The notes: generated by a model from the sequence alone, not told the origin. 64,000 nt of DNA from Bugulina stolonifera (GCA_935421135.1 OW285192.1:17151001-17215000); one strand, 5' to 3'; positions 35,237 through 46,767 are shown, counted from the first letter of the stretch. Made by a program: numbers and translations.

Positions 35237-38068
35237 TCAGGAAGGTAGCGTAATGAGCAGAAGATCTTCATCTGTGCCTCGTGCCACTCTACCTTTATCA
35301 AATGTCTGTATTGAGCAGTAGCAAGGACCTGACAAGTACATACATGTGCTTGTATCTAGAGTGCTGTTAGATTAGGTGTATTACACACGTGTTTATACAC
35401 ATCATCATATAAGTGACTATCAATGGTTTATAAATAGAATATAAGTATGTAACTACCTGAGCTACGGGACGGGTTGTGGAAGACGACCTCATCTTTAGCC
35501 AAGTCTATGCTAGTCACCAATATGAAGTGACCTGCAAGTGACCACAGTATGGTATACTCATGTATATATTAACAATGTATACAGAAGTTATTATTGCTAC
35601 TATAAACTGAGAACATACTCACCCACATGTACATAAATTATGCATTTAGAGAACTACCCACTGGACACTTGAATCAAACATAACACAGTAAAACACTAAA
35701 CACAACATGGAGCAAGTCACTACATCATTTGGAAGTTATCTCACCTTGATAACCTCTAGATGAGAAGCACAGTTTGGAACAAAAGCTAGAACACACCTAC
35801 AAACACAACCAATAAGATTACTTCAGTATAAATAAATGTTCTTATTGGAAAAGGTAAAAAGAGGAAGAAGATAACTTCCACACATAATGAAAGAATGTCA
35901 GTCAATAAAAATAATTTTCTGTGTACGTAGTTCGCCTATGAACCTATAGGAGACATACTAAATCATAGCAGATACATGTATATGTGAATGGAACTGAATC
36001 AACTATTATGTATTCAAAGTATCATATTACTGTTGAAACATGTAGACTGTAAACATACCACCACTGACCTGCATAGCCTTAGTCCCACACTCTGTACATG
36101 ACATCATATTCCAGTCTACTAAGGCTATTAGTAATGTGTTAGAGAATTCCATAAGGGTAGATAACTCTGCTATAGATAAATGCCTGCATAGATACATTGT
36201 AATAAATTCAGTTGACAATATGGATAAGCTGACAAACTAGCAACAATAATATAGTGATAATTCTGGTACAATTTAAAGTTATCTTCTCTCTGCTTTTACA
36301 GGGAGAGAGGGAAGACAACCACTAAATTGATTTTTAGCCTTTAACATACATCAAGAGAAACTTCTCAATTATTTGTACAAACGGAATGAACTATCAGTGT
36401 TTGTAACACTTCCCTATACCGAGCATGTAATTAGATATGAATGCTGCATTATGGGTAGCGGTTATATCCATGTACCAGTATGATTTGACTGAAGCATCAC
36501 AACTTACTGCTTGATGCAGGCCACGCCATGATGGTGGATACTTTTAAACAAACCATCTACTCTCTCTTTGTCCGGTTGAAAAGTCGATTTATAGAAAGCC
36601 TAAAATAATACCAATTCTAGCTGCCTTTATATAAATTTAGAGCAAGTCTAATATACACCAGATGTCTAGCTGGTATTGTTAAATTCATACACTGGAGATG
36701 TGGCCAAAACAATGCAACATTTTACTAAGAATTTACCCCCAACATGATGAAGATGTATGTAATCTCTCAATTTATCAATATATACAAAGACATCAGATAT
36801 AGTATATATTTATGATGTAATATAAAACTATGACTTACTTTTAGCTGCATATGAATAGAAATACGTACATGTAGATATACATGTACACATAAAAACATGT
36901 ACAAGTGTATAGTGCATGCACATGTATATACATGTAGCCTATATATATATTTATATCTATGTATAAGCTTACATGTGGGTATACATTGTACATATATAAG
37001 AGGTATGATCATTAATATGAGGACCGGTTCCAAGTCTTTAGATAACAAGGGAGTTGTGTTCTCAATCTCAGGGTATGTTTTTTCATAGCCAGATCTGGCA
37101 CCCTATAACTTCCATCTGTTTCTAAAAAAAAACTAAGGTGTAGACTGAAGGGGGAGTTTTGAAGAAATTTGTACCATTCAGTCAGCCGTAATGGAAAAGA
37201 TGAGACAAATCCCAAAAAAGCTTCCAAAAATGTATAGGGTCACTAAAACAATGCTGGAGGGAGGCACTGTGTAGACTTTGAAGAGATGTACTTTGAAGGT
37301 GATAAGTTTGATTAGGTATGAAATGCAATAGTTTAAACCATATGCCACCAGTTCTGGAATGTTATGATCATACCTTGTGAGTCGTGTGTACATATGATCA
37401 ACTTACCAATGAAGCGTAGTCCTCATCCACTTCAAAGCTCAAAGTGTAAAGAGTTGACTGGAAGCCAAAACGTGATAGGATATAAGCCAAGTCAATAGTA
37501 TAGACACTACAAACAGATAGATAGAGAGCTGACCGGTGACCTTGAACAAACAGTTCTTAGGATTATAATTAGAAATGTTAGGTAACGGCTAGTATTATAC
37601 AGGTATTACTCATAGGTTTACCTCCGCTCCAGCCTAATCTCCTCCATATACTCTGGTATCAAGGATAAATCCTTATCAAGTGACCTATAAACAAACAGAC
37701 ATATAGTAACAAAGCAAAACTTGATGAATAAAAATTAATTTCATGTAAATAAAATGCTTTAATACTTAGATCACCGAAATAAAGATTGACTTGTTTTATA
37801 TACTTATAATCTTTTCTTACTAGCCTATAATAATTATGATACGATTATATGCATAGGCTACTAGAATATAAGCTCACAATATACATGTAGTTACAACTCA
37901 CATGCATGTAAGTTGCAATATAGCCTATAATGTAACCATGTTGTAAGATTGTATCTCAACTCCGTGTAGATAGATAACTTACCTCAGAATCATCTTTACA
38001 CATGCAAGACCACAATCCCAGTTAGCCCGTTGCTGGACGTGAACCACTTTCAAAGCTAGAGTGTCCAT
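35237..38068 (-). CDS. GUCD1: Guanylyl cyclase domain-containing protein 1
   Basis: Minus-strand exons, 5' to 3': 37983-38068, 37622-37684, 37407-37506, 36508-36599, 36069-36183, 35745-35796, 35457-35531, 35237-35328 (675 nt, 224 residues; human GUCD1 is 240). Phases close throughout. Landmarks: NWDCGLACVKMILR at residues 16-29 with the conserved Cys19; VYTIDLAYIL; LIALVDWNMMSC; a short cysteine-rich stretch; GHFILVTSID near 170, holding the conserved His; FHNPS; and the C-terminal GTDEDLLLITLPS. The family (Pfam Guanylate_cyc_2) has a cysteine-peptidase-like fold and was named after a plant protein; cyclase activity in animals is not established. An acceptor-like ttactag lies 5 nt before the ATG. 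One intron holds a mariner relic. Confidence 0.93.
37087..37330 (+). mobile_element. Mariner-type transposase C-terminal relic
   Basis: In the plus strand of a GUCD1 intron, decayed coding sequence shows PDLAPYNFHLFLKK (from 37089) and, after frame breaks, a CVDFEEMYFEGDKFD-like end at about 37269-37312. This is the order seen at the C-terminus of mariner/Tc1 transposases (SPDLAP..HLF, then W..CV...G.YFEGD). Stops and frameshifts mean it is dead. Confidence 0.6.
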
Positions 38069-38557
38069 TGCCCCTAGTAATCAAGTCAAAATGTATTCCC
38101 AATGTTAGCGGCATTCAATAAGCTAATACCGACATATTTTAAATTTCAAACAAGATCGTTGTCGGGTTCAATTATTTAGAATTTGATCAATATCCAGGAC
38201 TCAAGTTAGACCATACAGGCTACTCTACGACTTTCAAGTTCCAGTTAAATAAGCAGGGGTCTAGCACATGCATTTAGAAAAAAGATACTGTCTGCAATGG
38301 GTTTAACGGCTTTTCACCACAAGCTGTACAATAGAAACATGTAACGTAGTAGGCTACCCCTCCTTGAATCCGGAGGTCATGAGTTAAGCACTGATGAGGT
38401 TCAGTTTCATCAGCGCCCTCCCCTACATTCAAACTTATTTCAAGTTTCTTGTCACTTTTCACTGAACTGTTTATTAACATTTTATTATGAATGGTTTAAA
38501 TTTATTGGAGCCACTTCTATTTTATTACTTAAGTTTCTAATTATTCTACTGTGAATA
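38069..38557. other. GUCD1 upstream region, cut by the LTR element
   Basis: AT-rich, no exon seen. The LTR retrotransposon begins 490 bp before the GUCD1 start codon, so any more distal GUCD1 promoter elements have been moved 5.7 kb away. Confidence 0.5.
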
Positions 38558-39291
38558 TGTTGCATATAAATAGTGACAATTAGTATATTTAAGAGTTGTC
38601 CACTCTTGCGCACTTAAGAGAATGTAACTCCTCACTAAAATTGATTGGCTGACTGTAGATAGGACAGGTATATATAGGAGAGAAGTACCTACACAGTAGA
38701 GTAGTCTCAGTAGAGAGATAGATAGACAGATACCTAGAGTAGACTGTGAAAATGAGGCATGGAGAGACAGCAGTATAGACTGTCGACATACCTGTAGATA
38801 AGTCACACAGTGACAAGAGTGGACGACTACATAGACGTTACACATACATATTATACAAATGTATAAGCTAGTAGAAAACACGAAAATAGAAGAAAAACTA
38901 CAAAATAGAAAACCAAATAAAAACCAATAAAACACTAAAACAAAAACACTAAAAACTAAACTAAACTACAATAGTGTGGAGCGTGTGGAGTGTAGGTGGA
39001 TCGTAGGCTACCCAGTAACTCATATCAATGCGTACTAAGGAGTAAGGATATATGCGGAACAACTATCTCGTTGTAGACCTTGGAATAGAGTCGACACCGC
39101 TACATTCTAGACAACCGAACCATAACCTACGCCACACAGCTTACTACATTGGAGATCAAGGTGCTGACAAAAGGACCTACAGACAGCGTACTACTACTAC
39201 ATACTACGTACAGCTGGTGAGTCCTAAGTACTTTGGCTCCAATTAAATGTTATAACTGACAATACCAAAACCCCCAATTTTAGTTATAACA
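38558..39291 (+). repeat. 5' LTR
   Basis: Holds a TATA-like box (tatatata near 38669), AATAAA signals near 38916 and 38926, and a strong donor-like GTGAGT at 39217-39222 near its 3' end. A 64-codon open frame (39052-39246) overlaps that donor; I do not call it a gene. Confidence 0.93.
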
Positions 39292-39294
39292 GAA

Positions 39295-39303
39295 TGGTGG
39301 AGG
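39295..39303 (+). other. Primer-binding site, tRNA-Ala-like
   Basis: TGGTGGAGG starts 4 nt after the LTR end. TGGTGGAG is the complement of the usual 3' end of animal tRNA-Ala (CTCCACCA). The match is short. Confidence 0.5.
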
Positions 39304-39403
39304 TCAAAGAGGTCGAATCCTCTCTCGCTGCCATGTGTTTTACCTGTTAGCTCGGGTCGAGCTGTTTTAATTCGGGGAGAAGTCATAAGGTACCATTTTA
39401 GCC

Positions 39404-40519
39404 ATGGAGCAAGTGGCAAATAAAATATATCAGTTCTCAATGTTGGGTGATAATAAGCATATACTGCATATCCCAACTTTTAGTGATGCTGTCAATAGTA
39501 GCAAGGAAAATAGCTACATATTTTTCAAAGAGAGATTTCAGCTAGTAATGAACGCGTTACAAATAGACCCTGTACAGCAGGCAAAAATCCTCCCTATATT
39601 TTTAGCTGAATTTCCTTTAAACATAGTACAAAGTAGTAATGTAGCAGATATCCATGAGGGCTTCCAACTACTAGACAGCATCTTCCTACCTATAAACAAG
39701 CTGAGTGTCAGGAATAAATACTTCCCTGGCATGAAAACTATAAGGCAGCAAGCTGGAGAACCTATATCTGAGTTCTTTAGCCGAGTACTCGACTTGTTCA
39801 AAGGTACTGACTTCCCCCAATATTTTATTGACCAGTTAGTTTTAGACACACTAAGTCTAGGGCTATTAGAGTCATTTTTAAACTCATTTTGGGTGGACTA
39901 CATGTTGTCAACAGACAACTGCACTGTAGTCGGTGCGTACCAATTTCTGAGAAACCTAGAAAATGCCAGAGAGCAACTCAGAAAACGCGGCCAGCCTGAT
40001 CTGACAACCAGTGAGGTGAAAGTGCCACAAACACCAATGAGGAAAAGAAGACGTCGCAATAGACGCAAGAGGACTACCAGTGGCCAACCACAAAGGAGTG
40101 CCTTAACAAATGAAACAGATTGTACTGTACCTGCAACTGCGAGAGAAACCGCCAACAGCTCTACAACTGAAGCTTTGACAACTAACTCACAGTTAATACT
40201 AAATGCAGAACCAGTCACCGAGGTAAAACTTACTAGTGCGTCAACTAACACTGACCTTGACATTGTTCCAGTAGATAATACTGCGGTTAACACTCAACCT
40301 GAGCTGAAAATACCTGTAGCTACTGAGAAATTTAGGACAGACAACAGTACCGCTCTAGACCTCACAATCTGTATTTTTGGAAACAAAGTGGAACAGACCA
40401 AGCCGTCACTCAAAGACCTGCGAAATAACAGGTACAGAGTCCACACACAAACCAAAGATAACTCAGACAGCGCCGACCTCGACTCAGATCAAGGTTACCA
40501 CAGCGACTGTACTCTTTAA
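39404..40519 (+). CDS. Gag-like protein of the LTR element
   Basis: One uninterrupted 371-residue frame starting at gccATGG. Residues about 40-190 look like a retrotransposon gag/capsid domain: FKERFQLV, QQAKILPIFL, then MKTIRQQAGEPISEFFSRVLDLFKG-type sequence and LGLLESFLNSF. There is no CCHC zinc knuckle. Instead an arginine/lysine block occupies residues 213-223, which could bind RNA or act as a nuclear signal. The C-terminal 140 residues are Thr/Asn-rich and look disordered. No protease motif follows. The protein would package element RNA, with pol functions supplied in trans. Confidence 0.8.
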   Translation: MEQVANKIYQFSMLGDNKHILHIPTFSDAVNSSKENSYIFFKERFQLVMNALQIDPVQQAKILPIFLAEFPLNIVQSSNVADIHEGFQLLDSIFLPINKLSVRNKYFPGMKTIRQQAGEPISEFFSRVLDLFKGTDFPQYFIDQLVLDTLSLGLLESFLNSFWVDYMLSTDNCTVVGAYQFLRNLENAREQLRKRGQPDLTTSEVKVPQTPMRKRRRRNRRKRTTSGQPQRSALTNETDCTVPATARETANSSTTEALTTNSQLILNAEPVTEVKLTSASTNTDLDIVPVDNTAVNTQPELKIPVATEKFRTDNSTALDLTICIFGNKVEQTKPSLKDLRNNRYRVHTQTKDNSDSADLDSDQGYHSDCTL

Positions 40520-43500
40520 GTCAGACACGCATCTGACATATACACACCATATAGGAATAGTATGAGAGTGTAAGAAATATGAATTATTATTCTATGAAAA
40601 TGGAATATTATTATATACAGTAAAAGTACATGACTTTGTGAATGGGTTATAGTACTATTTAGGGCAGTTTTGTATTCCTGTTGGCTAGACTAACACTAAC
40701 AATTTTCTGCTGCTACTAACCAAGTAGCTGACAGAAATATAATATAGTAAGACCTTGTAGAGTAGGTGACAACTTCAATTGTAGTAGTCCATGTGCATAG
40801 ACTCCAATGAAGTGTCCATTCCAAGAGTCCTATATAACAGCATAGAGCTGTACAAATTCTCTTTACCTAGGAGAAATAACATGTAAATCTGTCCAGTAAC
40901 AAGTATATGCAACTCCATCGAGTTAGCACAATTGTAGGCTAGGGTCCTACACATAAAAGGGATATCACTGAGATAATAAAGGGAGGTTAACATAAACCTT
41001 TTTTATAGCCTGAAATCTAGGTTAACATAATTCTAGAATAATTAAGCTAGCTAAGAAGTTCTTATGGACTAGCGTTGCTAAGCAACACTCAAAACGGCAT
41101 TAAAAAATGTCTTTTAATCTGCTCTAACAAAGAGAGAGACATCATTTCTAAAGGGAAATAGTTTTTGCTACAAAACGTCAACTCGAAGGCGTGTAGCTCA
41201 ATTTATGGATGGTTAAAACATACCATACCAATAGGCCTCAGCAACAAGGAGTAAATATCTATACATTTTGATTGGAGTGTAGCACAGCACAAGCGGGCAC
41301 ACCCATATATTTTCTTCAGAGCTCAAAGCCTGGAATGAATAAGGCTATAAGCCATCTAGTGTGACACACAATGAGCATAATATTTTGTTATGGGAATGGC
41401 ATGCTGTTGGGGTTGTGCTCTCCCTAAAAATCAACAGTTTGACCACCTGGCAATTATCTATATAGGCCTAATGCTATCTGTAGTCAAGGAACAAAAACTT
41501 GGGATGGCTATAAACGACTTTTTGATTGGAGTGTAGCACAGCACAAGCTTTGCACACCCATCTACTTTCCACAGAGCTAATGCCTGGGAAAAAATAAGGC
41601 TATGTGAAACCTAAACACAAGTCAAACCAAACTATGGGCCCCATGTCTAGACTCAGAGATCTCTGACACCTGGTGTATAAACAAATCTACTGGCCAAACT
41701 ATAACAACCCAACTGGGCTGTGACAGAAAAAGTGGAACTAACACTATAACTATCTGACTGACTGTACAGTACATACACGTACAATGTATCTTGAATACAA
41801 TGAAACCCTGAGTGAATGAAAGTGTGAAAATGTGTGTTGAGAGTATTACCTAAATAGGTGGTACAAGGTGAAAATATCACCATCTATTATACATGTATAT
41901 ATCATGTTACAAACGCGCAGCTGAACAGCGCTAAGCAGAGCCAACCAGCGCCAAGCAAACGCATAGCACTTAACATATTATATCTGGGAATATTTATGGA
42001 GTACAGCAGTAATGATTAGGAATACGTTATGTAGTATTCTATATGTAATATAACTATGTAAATTATATATCTATCGTCAAGTAACTAAGTAGTATAAGTA
42101 GTACGTAGATACTAAAGTAACCGCTGAACGATATCGATGTCCGTCACCCACACATACATGAGCGGGTTCGAATGGATCAATATTTACGACAACTAGACCG
42201 AATGTGGTGGTGGTGAGATACCCTCTACTAACCACTAACATAATATATACACAGGTGCCTAATAGATACAAAGTGTTAAGTGAAGTATTGGACGATATAT
42301 AGGTACAGTAGATGTGAATCTACAATATACAATTATGCATATACATGTATGTGCATGATAACTAATGACCTTTAGCCAGACAGGAACTCACATGTGAGGA
42401 ATCCAATATGGTCATCAAAGAAACACAGAAATACAGCTGGATAGATGTACAGCTGGAGACGAACACAATCAAGACACAGTATACAGTGCTGGTAACGTAT
42501 AACTGGTAATGTACAAATACATGAAAAGATCTTATGGCAGTAGTATGGACGCATGACGTCCAACCCAAACTCCCCCCCCCCCAAGTCCTAGTTTAAAACT
42601 GTGATTGGTATTTGTTTTCTGGGACACCCAGAAATGTGCATGTCTGCATGTAGTATAGTTGCAGCAAATGTATTGGTGCCAACCAGTTGAATGGAGGAGC
42701 ATTAGCAAAGAAAAGCCATGAAGACAGTACCCTGTAGCATACAAGACAAAAAGTGGGTCAACTCAAAGAAGAGCAGCTGGTAATGTATTGCTGCGCATTG
42801 TGCAGGCATCAAGGAGACTGCTATAAATCATCATAAAATATCTATCAAACAGTGAATCAGGGATGAGTAATTGAAGGTCCGAATACTGATAGGTTTCATG
42901 CAGACGTCAATGTAATTAATAGGCAATATCATGTCATTTCATATCATAGGCTACATAGCTGTTCGGTTAGGATTAAATGTCAGTGCAGTATTAATTGGAA
43001 ACTAGAGCTGCATACAATGGGTGATTAACTGAGCATTAGCATATCTTAGGATGCTTAAAAAGGAATATAATAACTAGTTGGTAGACAGGCAAATCAGCCA
43101 ACAGCTGGCCTTAGATCAAGGTTAGATTAACATTCTTAGGCAAGCATATATTAACAAGAGAATATTTTATGTACCCTGAGAAATAGTAGCTGACCCAGTT
43201 TATAACCGATAGCAGTAGGCAGAGCATGGTACCCCTATAATGGTACTAGCTGTTTAAACCACACAAATTATGTACACGTGTATATGCAATAGCTGCACAG
43301 TATAATGATAGAATAATATTATAGTAACACATTGCATATGTATTATAGTAGAGTAATAAATCTGGTGAAGGGTAGTAGATAGTCATTCAATGTCATACAC
43401 CTGTCAGTATACAAGGCATAGGTAGTACTAGCCTAATAACCGTACAAACAAGATGGGAAGAAAATAGATCCACTAAAAGTATCTGCTCGTTAAAAGCGTG

Positions 43501-43538
43501 ACTGATATGTGGACATATCCTTCTGTATTCGGGCAGGA
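40520..43538. other. Non-coding interior of the LTR element
   Basis: No frame longer than about 76 codons and no pol motif. A diverged direct repeat of about 85 bp lies at 41265-41349 and 41519-41602 (shared ttttgattggagtgtagcac). A poly-C run lies near 42575. No clear polypurine tract precedes the 3' LTR; only gggcagga abuts it. Confidence 0.7.
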
Positions 43539-44272
43539 TGTTGCATATAAATAGTGACAATTAGTATATTTAAGAGTTGTCCACTCTTGCGCACTTAAGA
43601 GAATGTAACTCCTCACTAAAATTGATTGGCTGACTGTAGATAGGACAGGTATATATAGGAGAGAAGTACCTACACAGTAGAGTAGTCTCAGTAGAGAGAT
43701 AGATAGACAGATACCTAGAGTAGACTGTGAAAATGAGGCATGGAGAGACAGCAGTATAGACTGTCGACATACCTGTAGATAAGTCACACAGTGACAAGAG
43801 TGGACGACTACATAGACGTTACACATACATATTATACAAATGTATAAGCTAGTAGAAAACACGAAAATAGAAGAAAAACTACAAAATAGAAAACCAAATA
43901 AAAACCAATAAAACACTAAAACAAAAACACTAAAAACTAAACTAAACTACAATAGTGTGGAGCGTGTGGAGTGTAGGTGGATCGTAGGCTACCCAGTAAC
44001 TCATATCAATGCGTACTAAGGAGTAAGGATATATGCGGAACAACTATCTCGTTGTAGACCTTGGAATAGAGTCGACACCGCTACATTCTAGACAACCGAA
44101 CCATAACCTACGCCACACAGCTTACTACATTGGAGATCAAGGTGCTGACAAAAGGACCTACAGACAGCGTACTACTACTACATACTACGTACAGCTGGTG
44201 AGTCCTAAGTACTTTGGCTCCAATTAAATGTTATAACTGACAATACCAAAACCCCCAATTTTAGTTATAACA
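43539..44272 (+). repeat. 3' LTR
   Basis: Same length and, by reading, the same sequence as 38558-39291. It is followed by the AATA target duplication. Confidence 0.93.
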
Positions 44273-44789
44273 AATAGAACAACTCTCCATTGTGACTGTT
44301 GGACGCACCTTTCTTTGCTGAGTAGGCCTATAGATACAAGTTCTTTATCTTTTCAACTTTTAATCCTTTTCTATCATAGGCCTAGGGAGTAGAGTGCGTA
44401 AGCCTTGGTCTATTTGGTCTCATAATCATGATAACCATAAATGATAAATTTAGAATTAAGTTCTTTCACTTCGGTGAATTCAAAATAGAATTGTACGTTG
44501 TGTTTGTAGATCAAATATTAAATGTAATTTAAATGCATATATATATATATTATAATATTTAATTATATTATTAAAATAAAAATAATTATTCTTATTATTA
44601 TTATTATATATTATTTTATAGTTTTGTTTACTACATAGATCTCGTAGCCTTAAAGCGAATCATACTTTCTTGAACTTACAAACTCAAGTGTTATTATCTA
44701 ATAAAAAGTAAAAATTGCAGATGGCTACAAGTACAATACAAAGCATAAAATAAAACCAACCTACTATCAAAGTAAATGATTAACTACAG
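44273..44789. other. AT-rich stretch after the LTR element
   Basis: Very AT-rich, especially 44520-44630. A possible short first exon of the next gene (ATG at about 44429, MITINDKFRIKFFHF) has a poor donor, so I do not call it. Confidence 0.4.
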
Positions 44790-44961
44790 GCCCAACCCAA
44801 ACCTTTATCAACGATGTAGCTATTTTCTATAGCGGAAACGAATTAGTACAAGATATACTTGACACGCTGGTGGTGTATAGCGCTGTTCTGTTTACTAATG
44901 AAGGGAGAAGCATGCTTCTCCACTTATTCACGAGTAACGAGTTGAACCCTCAGGTGAAGCA
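44790..44961 (+). CDS. Unrecognised gene, penultimate exon
   Basis: The exon is bounded by ctacag and GTAAGT and reads in one frame as FINDVAIFYSGNELVQD, then a Leu/Val-rich segment, FTNEGRSMLLHLF and NPQVK. It enters in phase 1 and leaves in phase 2, matching the next exon. Codon content looks like real protein and unlike the AT-rich flanks. Upstream exons are not visible. They may be short, or may lie beyond the retrotransposon, in which case the element sits in an intron of this gene. Confidence 0.6.
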
Positions 44962-45140
44962 GTAAGTGCAAAGTGGTACCACTTTGAGTAAGTGAAAAGA
45001 GGACAGCTCCTTCGTATTTCAAGAGTCGACAACTCCTTGGACTTCAAAGACTAACAACTCTTGCAATCATGTACAATCAGGTACCTGTTCATGTACATGA
45101 TTCCAATTCATGCTCAATGGTAACCCTTGTTATGTTACAG

Positions 45141-45318
45141 ACTGCAGCATTGTACGTCACCAAATCCAGTCAGTGAGTCATTGAGTTTCAACTTTGATGT
45201 AAATCGAGTGAAACCAAACAGATGTTGTGTGCGGATTACAGATAAGATACAACCAAGCCTGCTACAGAAAGCTATTGCTCTTACCACATTGTCACAAGAA
45301 CCAACTCAAAATGACTAA
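45141..45318 (+). CDS. Unrecognised gene, last exon
   Basis: Follows the exon 44790-44961 after an intron ending gttacag and continues its frame: LQHCTSPNPVSESLSFNFD, VKPNRCCVRITDK and a helical LLQKAIALTTL end, then TAA at 45316-45318. I do not recognise the family. The stop overlaps a second frame starting ATGACTAA at 45311, which encodes a signal-peptide-like run (MTKFLVLAVICLIASVRSG). That second frame could be an orphan first exon of a VWC-type gene, or chance. Confidence 0.6.
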
Positions 45319-45659
45319 ATTTTTAGTTCTAGCAGTCATATGTCTAATAGCCAGTGTTCGAAGTGGAACAAATGAGGCGGGTACACGGTACCTACCTGCA
45401 ATCTTAGGACCTTTCCTAAAGGGTGCATTAGTCACTCAGAAGCTGCAGATCATAATTAGAAGTTGTTCTCCCATTTAAGCAAGACAAAACAAGGGAGGAC
45501 AATTTCTAATTATGGTTGATAGTTAATGAGTAACCTCATTACACAGAGTACATGGTACCAATGAATGTAGACCATTCCTTATATTTTAAACTACTGAGTG
45601 TGCTTTGTGTCCTTCAATTTTGTATTACTGCTGCATTGATTGTAAGAATGAATAGATCT

Positions 45660-46767
45660 ACATTATTTAAAACACGAAAACTCCCCTTATCTTTTTTTCA
45701 CTGTAATAAAAGTACATGTAGTCAAAGAGAAAACAACTTCTTTATTTATTACAAAATGCTGAGCTACAACATTTCACAGTTGTAACTTGTATATTTTGTC
45801 AAAAGTATATAAACACAAACAACAACAGCATGTAACTGCAACTGTATGACAACTACAGTAATTCAGCAAAACAGCTATGACATTGACATCAACATTAGAG
45901 AAGGGAAGGAGTTGAAGTTTATCAACAAAATTATAATAAACAAAAGTATTATACAATAAAATACATGTATTTCCCTTGCCACAACCTACCTGTAGACTTT
46001 AATATATAACACCAGTAACGTTATTTGAACAACAGCTATAAGGAAAAGGTAAAAGGTTGAAGCCTATAAAACATACATACCTGTGTAAAGGAGTTTCACC
46101 AATTTATCTAGGATATATACATGTACTACTCACTGGGTTTTCTCTAATATTATTATAATTTTGTTAACTTAAGGAATTTATCTGTGGAAGCTGTCAGGTC
46201 TTGCATCAAATCCATGAAAACACCAGACCCTGACTGGGGTTTGAACCAATGGTCTCTACAGTGCCTAATCGCCTAGAAAAGTGAACAGAAGACATTGCCA
46301 CAACACCAGTACAGCAATGTTAGAAAAAGACAGCTTCACCAGCGAGCAGTAGATATGAAAAATATAAATTAGGGTATTATTTCTGCAAAATTAAATTCCT
46401 CACCAGCTTCCTTTGGATCACTAAACACTGTATTCCAAGTATCCTCACCACTTGTGACAACATCTTCCAAAAATGCTAAGTGTTTTATAAATTGGCAGCA
46501 CTAGTAAAAACTGGCCTCAAAGTTAAATCCATGGCCGAATATAACCTTAGCAAGAAATCATACTGACAGTAAATTCAATGTAAACTAAAAATATAGTATT
46601 GCCTAAAAAGACTATTCAGCTACCTAAAATACTCGACAAACTATCATGCATGTAGGTTACTAGGCAGCATGCAGGTACACTAATAGACAGCATGCAAGTA
46701 CACTAATAGGCAGCATACAACTTCATTACCTGTGGTCTCTTGTGGACTTCTGAAAGCAATGAATCAC
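45660..46767 (-). CDS. Possible membrane protein gene, fragmentary exons
   Basis: Three minus-strand segments have good splice borders and protein-like content: 46730-46767 (GDSLLSEVHKRPQ), 46404-46475 (FLEDVVTSGEDTW and FSDPKEAG) and 45990-46063 (a membrane segment FYLFLIAVVQITLLVLYIKVY). A possible last exon near 45668-45702 ends in KKIRGVFVF. The phases do not all join, so exons are missing or some segments are false. The layout (acidic lumenal part, C-terminal membrane segment, short basic tail) resembles a type I membrane protein, but I cannot name it. Confidence 0.3.
46228..46320 (-). repeat. tRNA-derived SINE, copy 2
   Basis: Read on the minus strand it matches 2919-3010 through CTGGTGT..AATGT, TAGGCGATTAGGC, GTAGAGA and a good B box GGTTCAAACCC. 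This copy keeps the better B box. Confidence 0.6.

Larger units (their letters stand above)
38558..44272 (+). mobile_element. Young LTR retrotransposon, gag-like only
   Basis: Two 734-bp direct repeats (38558-39291 and 43539-44272) start TGTT and end AACA. They are flanked by a 4-bp target duplication, AATA (38554-38557 and 44273-44276). A primer-binding site follows the left LTR and a gag-like ORF lies at 39404-40519. The remaining 3 kb shows no protease, reverse transcriptase, RNase H or integrase. By eye the LTRs look identical, so insertion is recent. Absence of pol makes it non-autonomous, needing a partner element. Ty3/gypsy-like affinity is likely from the gag and the short duplication, but not proven. 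Confidence 0.92.

Noticed and set aside
38546..38935. 129-codon minus-strand frame, repeated at 43473-43916
   Set aside because: Antisense of the two LTRs, hydrophobic only because the LTR sense strand is rich in AAA/ACA; no start or splice support.
39538..40293. Minus-strand frames of 103 and 131 codons
   Set aside because: Shadows of the gag-like ORF.
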